Position numbers and translations under genes: made by a program. A DNA stretch of 64,000 bases, taken from assembly GCF_051622035.1 (NCBI RefSeq), contig NC_135360.1, forward strand, positions 3,345,501 through 3,409,500, written 5' to 3'. Every line of letters starts with the position of its first letter. The stretch's first letter is position 1. Shown here one piece after another: positions 23,556 to 34,639 of this stretch. Origin of the DNA: Arctopsyche grandis. Its lineage: Eukaryota > Arthropoda > Insecta > Trichoptera > Hydropsychidae. The notes below the pieces were generated by a model that was not told the DNA's origin, made no database searches, and saw only the letters and a program-made list of their open reading frames with translations.

Positions 23556-25871
23556 TCAAATAATCGAATCATATGGAATGACATTTGCAACTGCATCACT
23601 TCTCTTTCTGCTCAGACTTGTTGAAGCTTTCCAAGATTTGTTCGTCTCGTCGTATTCCCAAACATCACTTAAATAATTTTTTCCATCGAATCCACCTGAA
23701 AATCAAAACAATAAATTAATTCTACATTTAAGACCCATAAATTCAACTTAAGTTGTAAAATAAACTCACCCATGCTAAACAGTTTATTTTGGAAACAGCC
23801 GAGACTGATTCCGGATGCAGCTTGCGTTAGTTTGGTGAATGCAGTCCACACATTTGCATTCGGATCGTAATGCTCCACACTGTCTAAACGTGAAGAAGTT
23901 TGTCTGTCAAATCCACCAGCGACGTAAAGTTTTCCTTGGAATGCGACGCTCTAAAATGGTGAAATCAAAATTTAGTTCATTTTATTTTGGAGAGTTGTAT
24001 ATTATTTGCGATAGTTGTGAATAAAATTAATTGATGTTCACCGAATGATTATATCTTCCCTGAATCATCTGAGCGCGGTAAGTCCAAGAATTGGTCTCCA
24101 CTGAATACATCTGCACTTTATTCGAGGATATGGTTTTTCCGTTTTCACTTGTTTCCCCGCCTGTTATGTATATTTTATCGGCGATGACAGAAGCACTATG
24201 AAAACTTACTGCCATCAACAATGGAGCGATGATCTCCCAATCCCCAGTGTTGCTGCTCCACCTAATCGAAATCAATAATCGTCAACTTCTCTTTCAATCG
24301 ATCTGATGAAATGATTGCAATTTAATCACCTTTCCACTGAAGATAAACAGTCATTATCAAAACCACCAATGGCGTAAACATCCGTGGACGAACCGCGCCG
24401 AAGTGTGACTGCTGAGAAGTCATAACGAGCTTGATTTAATGGCTTCAATGGCTTTTTCTCACCGCTTTTCAAATCGATGTATTCTACCTCCTAAAACAAA
24501 TAAATTGGTTATATTCCGATTTCTCTAAGCAGGTACTTCGCAACACCGGAAAACAAGTTACTGAAGTCACTGTTGCATTTGAAGAATTCCTTCCGCCGAT
24601 GATAAAAATCCAATCTCCCACGAGGACAGACGCAAATTTTTTATTTATTCCAATATTTTTGGATAGAGTCCAACTGTTCTTTAGTCCATCAAATATATCG
24701 ATGGTGTTTGCCATCTGAAAACACGTTATGCAATAAAATAATTAATTTACAATCCAATCAAAATATTATACTTGTGATACAAAACTCACATCTAAAACAT
24801 TCCCCCCAACCAGTGCCATTTTTTGTATTATTCTACGAGGGGTCTCTCTTGGGACGAAAGATTTATCATTCTTGTTTATAATTTCTTGAGTAATAGTAGT
24901 ATAACACTCTGCACATGAAAGACAGAACGTCATTACTTCGTTGACGATAAACTGAAAATATAACACATTATTCGAATGATTTTTATCACTAAACTGCAAC
25001 ATTCATTTAATTTGAAATACCTCCATGGAGAGTAAGGATAACCTCACGAATCTCATCAGCTGTGCCAAGTCACTTTTACGGTTTGCATCATCATGATTTA
25101 CCCACAATTTCACAGCATTGAATACGCTTTCTTCGGAATGCACCAACAAATCATTCGATTTCAAGATTTCCATCAAGTTGAAGAGCGGCAGATTGAGAAA
25201 ACCTTGAGTTTTGTGCAGCTGAAACAGAAGTGGAATTGAAAAATATTTAAATGACATATTTTTTTATATAATCAACACTCACCGTCTCGAAGTTTTCCAA
25301 AGTCAAATCCATTGCCTTTCTTAATAATTCGGAATCGGCCGTTGATTTCAAAACGTTCAGACAATTAGATTTATTGACTGTTTTAAATTGTGGTGGAATG
25401 TTCACTTCCAGTCGGTTGGCTAGCTCCAGTAATTTCTTGCGGTGTTTGTCTCCTATGTCTAAAATTATATTTAAATGATTGCATTTAATGACGAAATCTC
25501 GTATTTGAAATTGATTATTTTAGATATTTATGAACTCGTACTTATTTCTCCAGTGTAACAATACTTTAGGATTGCATCGATGACTTCGTCGTCATAATCT
25601 GAAAAGACGTCATTCAATAGATTTTCTTTTGTCATGAAGATTTCGCTGCACGCCATTAGGACGACCAAGTGCGCTTGGATTCTGCAATTATGAAAAATTA
25701 TAATTAAACTGACAGAACAATTTGGATTTTAAATAATTTTGGATTCGAATTAAGATACTCTCGGCCTCGAACTGCAAATAAGGTGTCGCATTTCTTATTT
25801 AGTTGGAAGGCCTCATACAAATACTCCACTCGTTTTGCAGCAAAATCAGGCTTCGCCTTCACTAGATACAT
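23556..25871 (-). CDS. BTB-BACK-Kelch protein, left copy (KLHL-like, 10 coding exons)
   Basis: Exons (minus): 25871-25759, 25681-25542, 25458-25283, 25218-25021, 24951-24790, 24714-24562, 24490-24330, 24261-24042, 23950-23770, 23695-23556. All have GT/AG borders and matching phases; the total is 1644 nt, 547 residues, with no break. BTB: about residues 15-85 (KCDTLF, AHLVVLMACSEIF, ILKYCYTGEI). BACK: about 100-230 (DLTLENFET, LPLFNLMEIL, VFNAVKLWVNHD). Kelch: six blades marked by ALVGG, FIIGG, YAIGG, YITGG, YVAGG, FSMGG. Proteins of this type bind Cullin-3 through BTB/BACK and present substrates bound to the propeller for ubiquitination. A 5' leader intron with donor at 25975 and acceptor at 25901-25902 precedes the ATG. 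Substrate unknown. Confidence 0.92.
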
Positions 25872-25902
25872 CTTGTTTCTGATTTTCTCTTAGATTTCTC
25901 CT

Positions 25903-26573
25903 GAAAAACAAGATTGAAAATTATATAAAAAGACAATATAACTATAAGTGCTAAGCAAAATAAAGTTCGACTTACCAATTGGAAAGATTAGCAGCGAATG
26001 ATGTGAAGTACTGTCGTTCTGCGGTTATATCTCGATAGATAAGGATATCTCAACCCTTTCGTTGCATTGAAACGTATATTAATTATTTACTGAAATTAAT
26101 TATTTCTCATAAATGCCATGACAGGTGACCAACATACGCGGAATATATAATTGAACTTTAGTTAAGATCAGGGCTGTGGAGTCGGACTCCGACGTTTTGC
26201 TATGATTCCATTCGGACTCGAATATTATAGTATGATCGACATTTCTTGCCAATGCATAAATTATTAAAAATGAAATTTATTTTCGATATTTAAAATATAA
26301 AAAAAATTTAAGGAATTAAAAAAAACCACTAAAAATTACAAAAATATCAAATAGTGATGGCTAAAATTAATAATTTGAACAAAGATGTTGTGTCTTGATT
26401 GCTATTTGGATTGTGATCTATGAAATTTCAATAATTAAATTGTAAAAGCGATATTCACATATTTTGCAGGAATAAAAACAGTTTTTGGAGTTTTTTGAAA
26501 CGAACTTACATGTAAAGGGTTAGCACTTGATTATTTACCCGGATGTGGCATTATACTACACAAAAACATGTTT
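25903..26573. other. 5' flank of the left Kelch gene
   Basis: Holds the leader intron (about 25903-25975) and the probable promoter. From 26150 to about 26570 it is AT-rich with the CAGGGCTGTGGAGTCGGACTCCGAC segment, which also occurs next to the right copy. I see no clear TATA box or coding sequence. Confidence 0.5.
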
Positions 26574-26743
26574 TTACAATAATAACGAAAAACCGCATGG
26601 AAATAACCACTCATACGATATTAAAATAATCGTCTTCTCACAGATAAAACACATTTTGAAATTAAAATTAAGATCATCGATAATAGAATTCGACAAACTA
26701 CTCAAATCCGCCGTGCATATTTTGCACTCAAAAGGAATAAAAT
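26574..26743 (-). CDS. Exon-like Cys-rich frame (CKIC...CFIC...PCGF), left arm
   Basis: On the minus strand, CTTACTTTAG at 26744-26753 is a good splice acceptor, followed by an open frame FIPFECKICTADLSS...FKMCFICEKTIIL...WLFPCGF and a stop at 26574-26576. The spacing of CxxC pairs and the PCG resembles the start of a RING-type zinc finger, but the usual His/Cys after PCG is absent. It lies between the micro-exons and the Kelch gene, in the same orientation. A phase-compatible donor (CATC|GTATGC) exists in the upstream SDSWING exon, so the two could be spliced. Function unknown; it may be an exon remnant. Confidence 0.4.
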
Positions 26744-27229
26744 CTAAAGTAAGCAATTAATAAGAATTATGTATTTAACCGAAAAATGTATTTTCTTCAA
26801 GATATGTAATTTCAATGATAGTGGAAAAACCGCACAAAAAAACAACTGATTATTGAAAATAGCATCAGAATTTTTTCTACTGGATTTAGCTCTTATCTAT
26901 AATATTATATTATATACTAAATGCATTGCTCCAATGCTTACTCATTTTATTTTCGTTTATAAACACGAAAATTCGAACTGGAGATTTTAAATAATGTGTA
27001 TTAAATTTGAGGTCTTCTCTTAAGTTTTTGGATTCAATTGTCTCATAAGCCGCTTAACGGATTGGGATGAATCGTAAAAGTTATGATAGCCCTTTCAAAA
27101 AAGTATAACTGACGCTAACATACATATCGGGTAGTTATTGTATATCTATATATTTAAATGAAAGGAACATGAAAGAAACCTGCAAAGATAAAACGTTTAT
27201 CGACTTGGAAACAATCCAATTTGAATTTG

Positions 27230-27914
27230 TTAGATCAGCATACGATGAAATCCATTTATCCATTTATCCAGCTATCTGAGCTGAAACTGAAATTACAGCT
27301 CAGAATTGATAATATTATGGGAATAATACACATGTGTATGTTAATCGGTGTGACTTACTCAGTTATTGAGGACGCAGCCTCTCCATTGGACCTGAAAGTA
27401 AAGTGATTGTAATTGTAATTGTAATTGTCTACCATCGATATATAATATTAGCAGTTACTACTTACATTTCAGATAGCATGGCCCAGCTCCGATTTTTGTT
27501 TTCAGAACCGCTATCAGAGCTGAAATTTAAATTAATTCGATTAATAACAATATATGTGATTTACTATAAATAATCATACGTATGTATAATAGATATAAGC
27601 AGTTACAACTTACGTTCCGTATAATATGATCGAGGTTCCACTTTTTGTTTCGGAATCACATTCTGAGTTGAAATTTATAAGCGATTGAGATTATTAACAT
27701 ATCCAAGAATTGATAATAATACAGAAACAATATATAAATGAGTTACTCGTTTGACGACGTTGGTGTCTCGATGATGGACCTGAAAGAAAAGTGATTGTAA
27801 TGAAGAATATTGTCAATCATTGCTAAATAATCATACTCGTACATTGAAACTTAAATTTCCGATGGCGATGCCGAGCTTCGACTCTTCATTTCCACACCGA
27901 GCTGATGTTCCAAA
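27230..27914 (-). pseudogene. Micro-exon set A (left arm)
   Basis: Minus-strand segments homologous to set B: 27914-27855 (60 nt, LEHQLGVEMKSRSS), 27779-27747 (33 nt, SIIETPTSSN), 27667-27614 (54 nt, SECDSETKSG), 27519-27466 (54 nt, SDSGSENKNRSWAM), 27391-27359 (33 nt, SNGEAASSIT) and a terminal exon from 27280. All start with 1 nt and end with 2 nt of a codon. Most have TTTCAG acceptors and GTAAGT donors. The 60-nt exon has TT in place of the GT donor, the 27667 exon lacks AG at its acceptor, the terminal exon has an 8-bp duplication that brings an early stop (SDSWING), and no first exon is present: the arm is cut at about 27970 by a repeat. Probably non-functional. Confidence 0.6.
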
Positions 27915-27969
27915 CTGAAATTTAAAAGCGATTGCGATTATTTACATATCCGAAAATTGATATTTATTT

Positions 27970-28240
27970 AAAACTAGCTGAACCCCGGCATGCAATTCCC
28001 GTTCCCGTTCCCGTTCTCGTTCTCATATGTGAAAATTGTAAAATGGTTTATTTTCTAATAATTATATTTTGTTATCGTTTATAATCAATATAAAACTGTA
28101 AATTTTCCAAATAAAGTAACGTTTGGTTATTTTGTTTATTTATTTATTCTCAATCATTGAGAAGATCGAATTTATTTTTCCCTCTATTGATCCATTTAAT
28201 AATAAACGTAATCTTTAAATAACCAAAAATATTCACGAGT
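27970..28240. mobile_element. Unclassified insert with ACTAGCTGAACCCCGG edge
   Basis: Starts AACTAGCTGAACCCCGGCATGC and contains four CGTTCC-type hexamers (about 28003-28024). The ACTAGCTGACCC-type edge with a short hexamer repeat is reminiscent of the 3' ends of RTE-type LINEs or their SINEs, but no protein is encoded. It replaces the first exon expected for micro-exon set A. Confidence 0.35.
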
Positions 28241-28800
28241 GATGGCTAAAATGAACAATCTGAGCTAAGATATTGTGTCTGGATTGGTATTGGGATTTCG
28301 ATTTCTTAAATTTCAAATGATTCCATTGTTAATGCGATATTCATATATTTTCCAGGAATAATAACAGTTTTTCGAGTTTTTTAAAACGAATTTAGGGTTA
28401 AAGGACTAGCGCTAGATTTCTTACACGGATATGACATTAAACCACAGAAAAACATGATTTTACAATAATAATGAAAAACCGCATGGAAATAACCGCTCAT
28501 CCGATATTAAAATAATCGTCTTCTCACAGATAAAACACATTTTGAAATTAAAATTAAGATCATCGATTATTACCAAAGTAAGCAATCAATAATAATTGAT
28601 TAATAACCGAAAAATGTATTTTCTTCGAGATATGTAATTTCAATGATAGTGGAAAAACCGCACAAAAAAACAACTGATTATTGAAAATAGCATCAGAATT
28701 GTTGCTACTGGTTTGAGCTCTTATCTATAATATTATATTATATACTAAATGCATTGCTCCAATGCTAACTCATTTTATTTTCGTTTATAAACACGAAAAA
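28240..28800. repeat. Second, direct copy of the Cys-rich exon region
   Basis: Repeats 26340-26990 in the same orientation with deletions. On minus it keeps DDLNFNFKMCFICEKTIIL...RLFPCGFSLLL (about 28565-28466) but has lost the CKIC half and the acceptor. Confidence 0.7.
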
Positions 28801-28855
28801 CGGATTGGGATGAATCGTAAAAGTTAAGATACATAGGTTGCATATACATACACAC

Positions 28856-31565
28856 CAGTGGCGTATATTGGGTGTGTGCTAGGTGTGCGGCGCACACCCG
28901 TGAAAACCAAAGACCACATAAAGTAGTATTTTAATACAAAATAATGTGTTGTTGTATAAGCAGGCATTGATGTGTATGGTGTATTTACCGCGTGCGCTAA
29001 ATGTATGGTGTATGGTGTGGTGTGCAGTCTGCAGCGTGTTGTGTGATGTTAGATGTAGTTTGTGCGCCGCGACGAGAGAATACCTATGCCGTGCAGCAAA
29101 TTGGTGGGTTTGGTTGGAGTGTGCAGGCGGATATTCGCTTGTATAGGTTTGTTCGCGATATTAAGACGTACGGTGTGCTACGACTTCAGAGCACCGCGCA
29201 ACAGTCGGCAATTGACCAATGCGATGCGACACGTGGTCTCGTACTTTTTCGCACATTCGTATTTTTATGGTCATATTATTACCTCTAATAACTAATAATG
29301 GCTAACAGTGTTCAAGACATTTTAACTATTCCGTTTTCAAATAGAAGTTTTGAGATAAAATTAAAAATAATTAAAGATGGGAAACCGTGTCCGTCTCTTC
29401 CAAATTTATCCAGTTTGCATAAAGAAAAAACAAAAGTTTACACTAGACATTTTTGCGTTTCAAATTATAAAAAATTCGAATGGATTACAGGCTGTGAAAT
29501 TCGATCCAAACTTTTCTGCTGGCCATGTTTATTGTTCTCCAAAGATATTAATGTGTGGAACAAAGAAGGATTTGCTGATCTCAACCATTTGACAGCAGCA
29601 CTGAAGAAACACGAAGGATCGCAGGCACACGTTCAATCATTTCTTTCCATACAAATGTTTGGCAAACAACGAATCGACGTATTAATTGACAGTCAACGTA
29701 AAGCCGAAATAAGTCGACATAATGAACAAGTAAATAAAAATAGAGATGTTTTAAAACGAATTATTAACGCAATAATCTATCTAGGAAAACAAGAACTGTC
29801 CCTGCGAGGTCACGACGAGTCATGTAATTCCGTAAACAAAGGCAATTACATTGAATATCTAAATGCTCTTCGAGAATATGATTCTGTTTTAGATACTCAT
29901 TTAAATACTGCTACTACCTTTCGTGGTACTTCTCCAAGTATACAAAATGACATAATCGAAGCAATCTCTCATGTTATTAAAGTTCATATAAAAAATGAAG
30001 TAGAGTCAGCAAGTTTTGTTGCTATTATTCTCGATGAAACTTCAGATATAATGACAAAATCACAGCTCTCAACAGTTTTACGTTTTGTATGTAAAGGCAA
30101 TGTACATGAACGGTTTATTAGTTTTACAGACGTTAGTGCTGATAAAACATCTAATGGTCTATTCTAATGGTGAACATAGTTGAAGAATTTAAAATTCAAG
30201 ACAAATTGGTTGGACAGACTTATGATGGAGCAAGTGTAATGAGTGGACACGTAAATGGTTTGCAATCCAAAGTCCTCAATGCTTATCCTTTTGCTCTTTT
30301 TACACACTGTTATGCTCATATATTGAATTTAGTATTGCAGCAAGGTCTTTCTGATATTAAAGAAAGTAAATCATTTTTTCAAACTTTAAATGGATTGTCT
30401 ACATACTTTTCAAAATCTTCCAAAAGAGTATTCGCTTTACAGGAATTTGTGACAAAAAGACTTCCCTCTGTAGCACCCACAAGGTGGAATTTTACATCTC
30501 GTTTAAGTAGCACAGTACAACAATACAGAAGTCAATTTACATATTTTTTTTCGACATGTTATAGAAAATTGTGAATTATGGGACACAGATACTGTTATAA
30601 AAGCACGAGGGTTTTTAGGCTTTTTAGAGGATTTTCAAACAATTAAACTTCTTCAATTTTTTTCAAAACTGTTTGGAATAACTGATGTTTTGTATAACAT
30701 TCTTCAATCTAAATCTTCGGACGTTTTATATTGTTGTAAAAAAATTAATGATGTTTTGCAGCAACTGAAATACGAAAGGTATAATAATTTTGAAATGTTA
30801 TGGAATAATTATTTAAATGAAAAAAATGATGATCATGATCGTAGGCCACAAAGATTAAAAAATTATTCAGAAGTAGAAGATAAAACTTCATTTCGTCAAT
30901 TATATTTCAAAATAGTTGATAGCATAATCGCACAAGTCGAATGTAGATATTCTTCACTTTCCAAATTAGAATATTTCCACCTTCTTTGTAATGATAAATA
31001 TGACGAATATAAAGAAAATTTTCCAAATGTTTTAATTAATAAATTAAAAGATTTTTATGGATCACTGTTTGATTATATTCGATTGAAAAACGAACTCATT
31101 GTGCTATATTCCAGCTCTGAATTTTCAGAGAAACCTGTTCATGAATTAATACAATTCATGACAAAAAATAGCCTCGAATCTGGTTTTAAAGAAGTGTTTA
31201 AGCTGGGAGAATTAACATTAACGATACCAAGCAGTACAGCTTCAGCAGAACGGTCTTTTTCGGCGCTGAAAAGAATAAAAACTTGCTATAGAGGTACGCA
31301 AGGTCAAGATAGATTATGTGGCCTTAGCTTAATTTCAATAGAAAAAAAGTTATTGGTGGAATTAAAACAGAAAGACACATTCTATGCAGACGTGATTGAA
31401 AAGTTTATGTCTCAGAAACGTCGCATTGAACTTATGTATAAATAACTAATAAATTAAACATTTTTGTAATGCAAAACGAGTATTTTTTTTTAATTGCTAA
31501 TTTTATACCCTACGCCCTACGGCATACACAGCACACCCGGTATTAACACCCACCGTCCGCCACTG
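28856..31565 (+). mobile_element. Complete hAT element, recent (zf-TTF/ZMYM-like)
   Basis: 2,710 bp. Terminal inverted repeats CAGTGGCG.A....GGGTGTG at the left and, reversed, CAGTGGCGGACGGTGGGTGT at the right. An exact 8-bp target duplication ATACACAC lies at 28848-28855 and 31566-31573. The transposase frame is broken at only about two points. It sits between the inverted-duplication arms. Confidence 0.93.
29298..31445 (+). pseudogene. hAT transposase (TTF zinc finger, DUF4371, hAT dimerisation)
   Basis: Three consecutive frames cover one protein: 29298-30167, 30167-30574 and 30690-31445. The first has the TTF-type zinc-finger region (YTRHFCVSNYKKFEW, CWPCLLFSKD, HEGSQAH) and ILDETSDI, the first catalytic block. 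The second has GQTYDGASVMSG and CYAHILNLVL. The third ends with the hAT dimerisation motif IPSSTASAERSFSALKRIKT. Between 30574 and 30690 recognisable sequence continues in another frame. Family role: cut-and-paste transposition with 8-bp duplications. Two frame breaks make this copy inactive. Confidence 0.85.
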
Positions 31566-31743
31566 ATACACACATATAATATGTATTAGTATAATATTCT
31601 TTAAATATTATTGTCAATTATTGTAAATTTTATGTCAAAATTAAAAATCCCCAAATTCTGCGATCATAAAAAAACATATTTAGTTATATGGTTTTTAACA
31701 GAAAATTTTTCAAAATGTATAAAAAGAATCATTTCCATACATT

Positions 31744-31938
31744 TTAATAACTTTTAAACAAACCAGCACTCCTGGAACTGCCAGGATCGGAAGGTGGAGG
31801 AGGGTCGATCACGATGTTAGTCCTCGGAGTCGGTGCTCTCACACCAGATGTAGACGGAATATCTTCATTGTCTTCTGAGGCCATCACACCTGAAAATAAA
31901 CAAATAAAATCATGTAATTGAGCGGACGTTGAAAGCAT
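31744..31938 (-). other. Exon-like Ser/Pro-rich frame
   Basis: On minus, TTTATTTTCAG (acceptor, ending about 31891) is followed by GTGTG and ATGGCCTCAGAAG, giving MASEDNEDIPSTSGVRAPTP, then NIVIDPPPPSDPGSSRSAG and a stop at 31744. Composition (acidic, Ser/Pro-rich, start with Met-Ala) is like the first exon of micro-exon gene B. It may be a displaced first or last exon of a micro-exon copy, but its phase does not fit the 1+2 pattern without an unseen donor. Confidence 0.35.
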
Positions 31939-31991
31939 GTTAAAACGATTCCATGATTCTTTTTTTTCAGTATATGATGATTAGTTATGAC

Positions 31992-33046
31992 TAGAGACAC
32001 GTATTTTGGGCACTTTGCTATTAATGCTTAATTGATGCTAAAATTCGGAATAGATGCTAATAGATGCTAAATTCGTAAAAAACGCGAATAGATGCTAAAA
32101 TAACAAACAAAAGTGGAATTTGCATAAAATTTATAAAATTAATAGAAAATTTAGAAGGGTCTTCCTATCCCTTTGCCCATTTATTATATGAAGAAATTGA
32201 GGGGATAAAACAGAGCTTGCAGTTTACCATAGACGGTGATTTTCCTGTCGAAACCAAGCAACTGCTTTTGTCTACTACTGTAAAGAAAAGAAGACAGTTG
32301 GAGCTGTGCCTTAAAACTAGACTCGCACTCGAGACTAAATGAGACGAATCTATTCGTCCGAAAATTGAGTAAACTATTCAATCCATCTGTGGCAGGTTCA
32401 AAATCTAATATTAATGTTAAAGAAACAGTTTTGCCATTATTTAATGTATTAACAGAGGCTCAATGTTTGGAAGGATATCAGCACTTTTTTTAGACAATTA
32501 ATAGAGAATATAAAAACATAAAAGAGGTTTGTAAAAAGTGAATCCACACCGGATATATTTCTATTATTGATGGCAATAAAAATTAAATATGAAGAGTTTG
32601 GTTGTGCAGCTCTAAAATCTATTTGGTGTCCCGTCAATAGTGTGGATGCTGAAAGGTATTTTATTAAATACAATGTAATTGTTACCGATCGTCACACGAA
32701 TCTCAAAAAATAGTCTGTAGAAATATGCTCCATGTTGTGTTTTAATAAATTTTAATTGGTACTATATTTTTATATTCATATTTTTATATTTATGTTTTTT
32801 TCAATGTTATTTTAATTTCGAAACATTTTTGAATGTTTTTATTATTTTTTAATTGTTGTGTTGTCTTTAAATTGTATAAACGTGTATACATTTTATTAAA
32901 ATTCATCGAAATTTTTTATTATTTAAAATTAAACTCTTCATAAAAATAGATGCTAAAATTGAACATTTTTAATGCCCTAAAACGCTAAAATGCAAAATGA
33001 AAATGCTAAAATTGACAAAAATAGATGCCCAAAATACGTGTCTCTA
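31992..33046 (-). mobile_element. Short hAT derivative with 8-bp target duplication
   Basis: Ends TAGAGACACGTATTTTGGGCA and its reverse complement, flanked by GTTATGAC at 31984-31991 and 33047-33054. 1,055 bp. The interior has repeated ATAGATGCTAAA motifs and, on the plus strand, FGCAALKSIWCPVNSVDAERYF (about 32600-32665), a hAT C-terminal dimerisation region. A partial, inverted copy ends the window (63112-63799). The transposase frame is broken in several places. Confidence 0.85.
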
Positions 33047-33152
33047 GTTATGACTAATTCTGCATCAACACTACTTACAGAACACAAAATCATACTTCTC
33101 GTATTTAATTTTTGAAGCCATTGACAAAAGTCTCTATTTATATAATACATAT

Positions 33153-33245
33153 TGTAGCGTAGGGGTGGGTTCAGGATTCAAATGAAATGCCAAAGTCGCT
33201 TCACAGCATTTATTCAACGATTCAGGAGGTCCACACGAAATACTT
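33153..33245 (+). repeat. Fragment of the TGTTGCGTAGGGG LTR family
   Basis: TGTAGCGTAGGGGTGGGTTCAG, then CACAGCATTTATTCA, aligns with the first 90 bp of the LTRs at 15963 and 44803. Old and truncated. Confidence 0.6.
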
Positions 33246-33690
33246 GGCTTATTTTTTAGGTTGGGTAATTCCTGCTAATAAAAATGAAATAAAAACGTTA
33301 TTAAAACACATTAATTATCGAAGATATGATCAATAAAGAATGTTACTAAACGATTTTATTTTCTTATTATCCTCCTTTGACATTTTCAAAACCTGGTCAC
33401 CTTAACTAAGAGCTTCTTAAGGCGGGGAGATTTTCCTAAAATAAAGAAAACAGTAAAAGTAATATAACATTATATTAAATCATATTGATGAACTATTGTT
33501 TTTAAATATACATATAAATAACAAGTATTATATTTTTTTACCTTTATATGTTGATATTTACGTTTTGAGTGGAAACAGTGGAAATTTTGATGATAATAAT
33601 GATGTGTATGCCTGGCAGTCAAAATTCTTTTTTGCACAGGAAATAGCACGGGTAAGGATTTCTGTAGGAAATAATATATGTCTAACCCTT
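33246..33690. other. AT-rich spacer
   Basis: No supported gene. On minus there are a few isolated splice-like signals (for example TTTTAG at about 33435 and AAAG|GTAAAA at about 33540), but the segments between them lack consistent phase and carry stops. Confidence 0.3.
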
Positions 33691-33801
33691 TCAAAAACGT
33701 ATAACTGACGCTAACATATCTGGTAGTTATTGTATATCTATATATTTAAATGAAAGGATCCGCCGTCGTTTATAGACATGGAAACAATCCAATAGAATTT
33801 G

Positions 33802-34638
33802 TTAGATCAGCATACGATGAAATCCATTTATCCAGCTATCCGAGCTGAAACTGAAATTATAGTGATTATTAACATATCCCAGAATTGATAATATTATGGG
33901 AATAATATACATGTGTATGTTAATCGGTGTGACTTACTCAGTTATTGAGGACGCAGCCTCTTTATTGGACCTGAAAGTAAAGTGATTGTAATTGTAATTG
34001 TAATTGTCTACCATCGATAAATAATATAAGCAGTTACAACTTACATTTCAGATCGCATGGCCCAGCCACGATTTTTGCTTTCAGAATCGCTATCAGAGCT
34101 GAAATTGAAAATAATTCGATTAATAACAAATTCAAGAACTGATAATAATACAGAAACAATATATAAATATGTATATGTGATTTACTATAAATAATCATAC
34201 GTATAATATATATAAGCAGTTACAACTTACGTTCCGTATAATGTGATCGAGCTTCCACTTTTTATTTCGGAATCACAATCTGAGCCGAAATTTATAAGCG
34301 ATTGAGATTATTAATATATATCCAAGAATTGATAATAATGCAGAAACAATATATAAATGAATTACTCGTTTGATGATGTTGGTGTCTCGGTGATGGACCT
34401 GAAAGAAAAGTGATTGTAATGATGAATATTGTCAATCATTGCTAAATAATCATACTCTTCGACTCTTTATTTCCACACCGAGCTGACTTTTGGAACTTCA
34501 ATTTAAAAGCGGTAGCGATTATTTACATATCTGAGAATTGATAATAATTGATAACGCGTCCAATTCGCAAATTGAGACGTTGCTGTCGCCATTTTCATAT
34601 CTATTTCCATTTCCACTGCCATCGTTCGCGTTGGCCAT
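33802..34638 (-). CDS. Six-exon micro-exon gene B (predicted 99 aa, Ser/Asp-rich)
   Basis: Minus exons: 34638-34556 (83 nt, start MANANDGSGNGNRYENG), 34398-34366 (33), 34284-34231 (54), 34098-34045 (54), 33970-33938 (33), 33844-33802 (43, ending WINGFHRMLI and TAA). The sum is exactly 300 nt in one open frame. Every internal exon begins with 1 nt and ends with 2 nt of a codon, so exons can be skipped or added without shifting the frame. Donors: GTTATC, GTAATT, GTAAGT, GTAAGT, GTAAGT. Acceptors end in CAG, except the 34284 exon, which has CGG. Each internal peptide begins with Ser after the junction (SITETPTSSN, SDCDSEIKSG, SDSDSESKNRGW, SNKEAASSIT). No signal peptide or known domain; probably disordered. 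I do not recognise the family. Confidence 0.55.
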
Positions 34639-34639
34639 T

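Larger units (their letters stand above)
23345..27410. repeat. Left arm of a large inverted duplication
   Basis: The whole segment, including introns, the 5' region, the Cys-rich exon and micro-exons, is present in reverse complement at about 36935-41155. Matching marks include TTTTATTTTTC(G/C)GTCAATATTTAATG beyond the Kelch stop codon and CAGGGCTGTGGAGTCGGA upstream of the gene. Arms are about 4.1 kb and the spacer about 9.5 kb. Confidence 0.9.
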
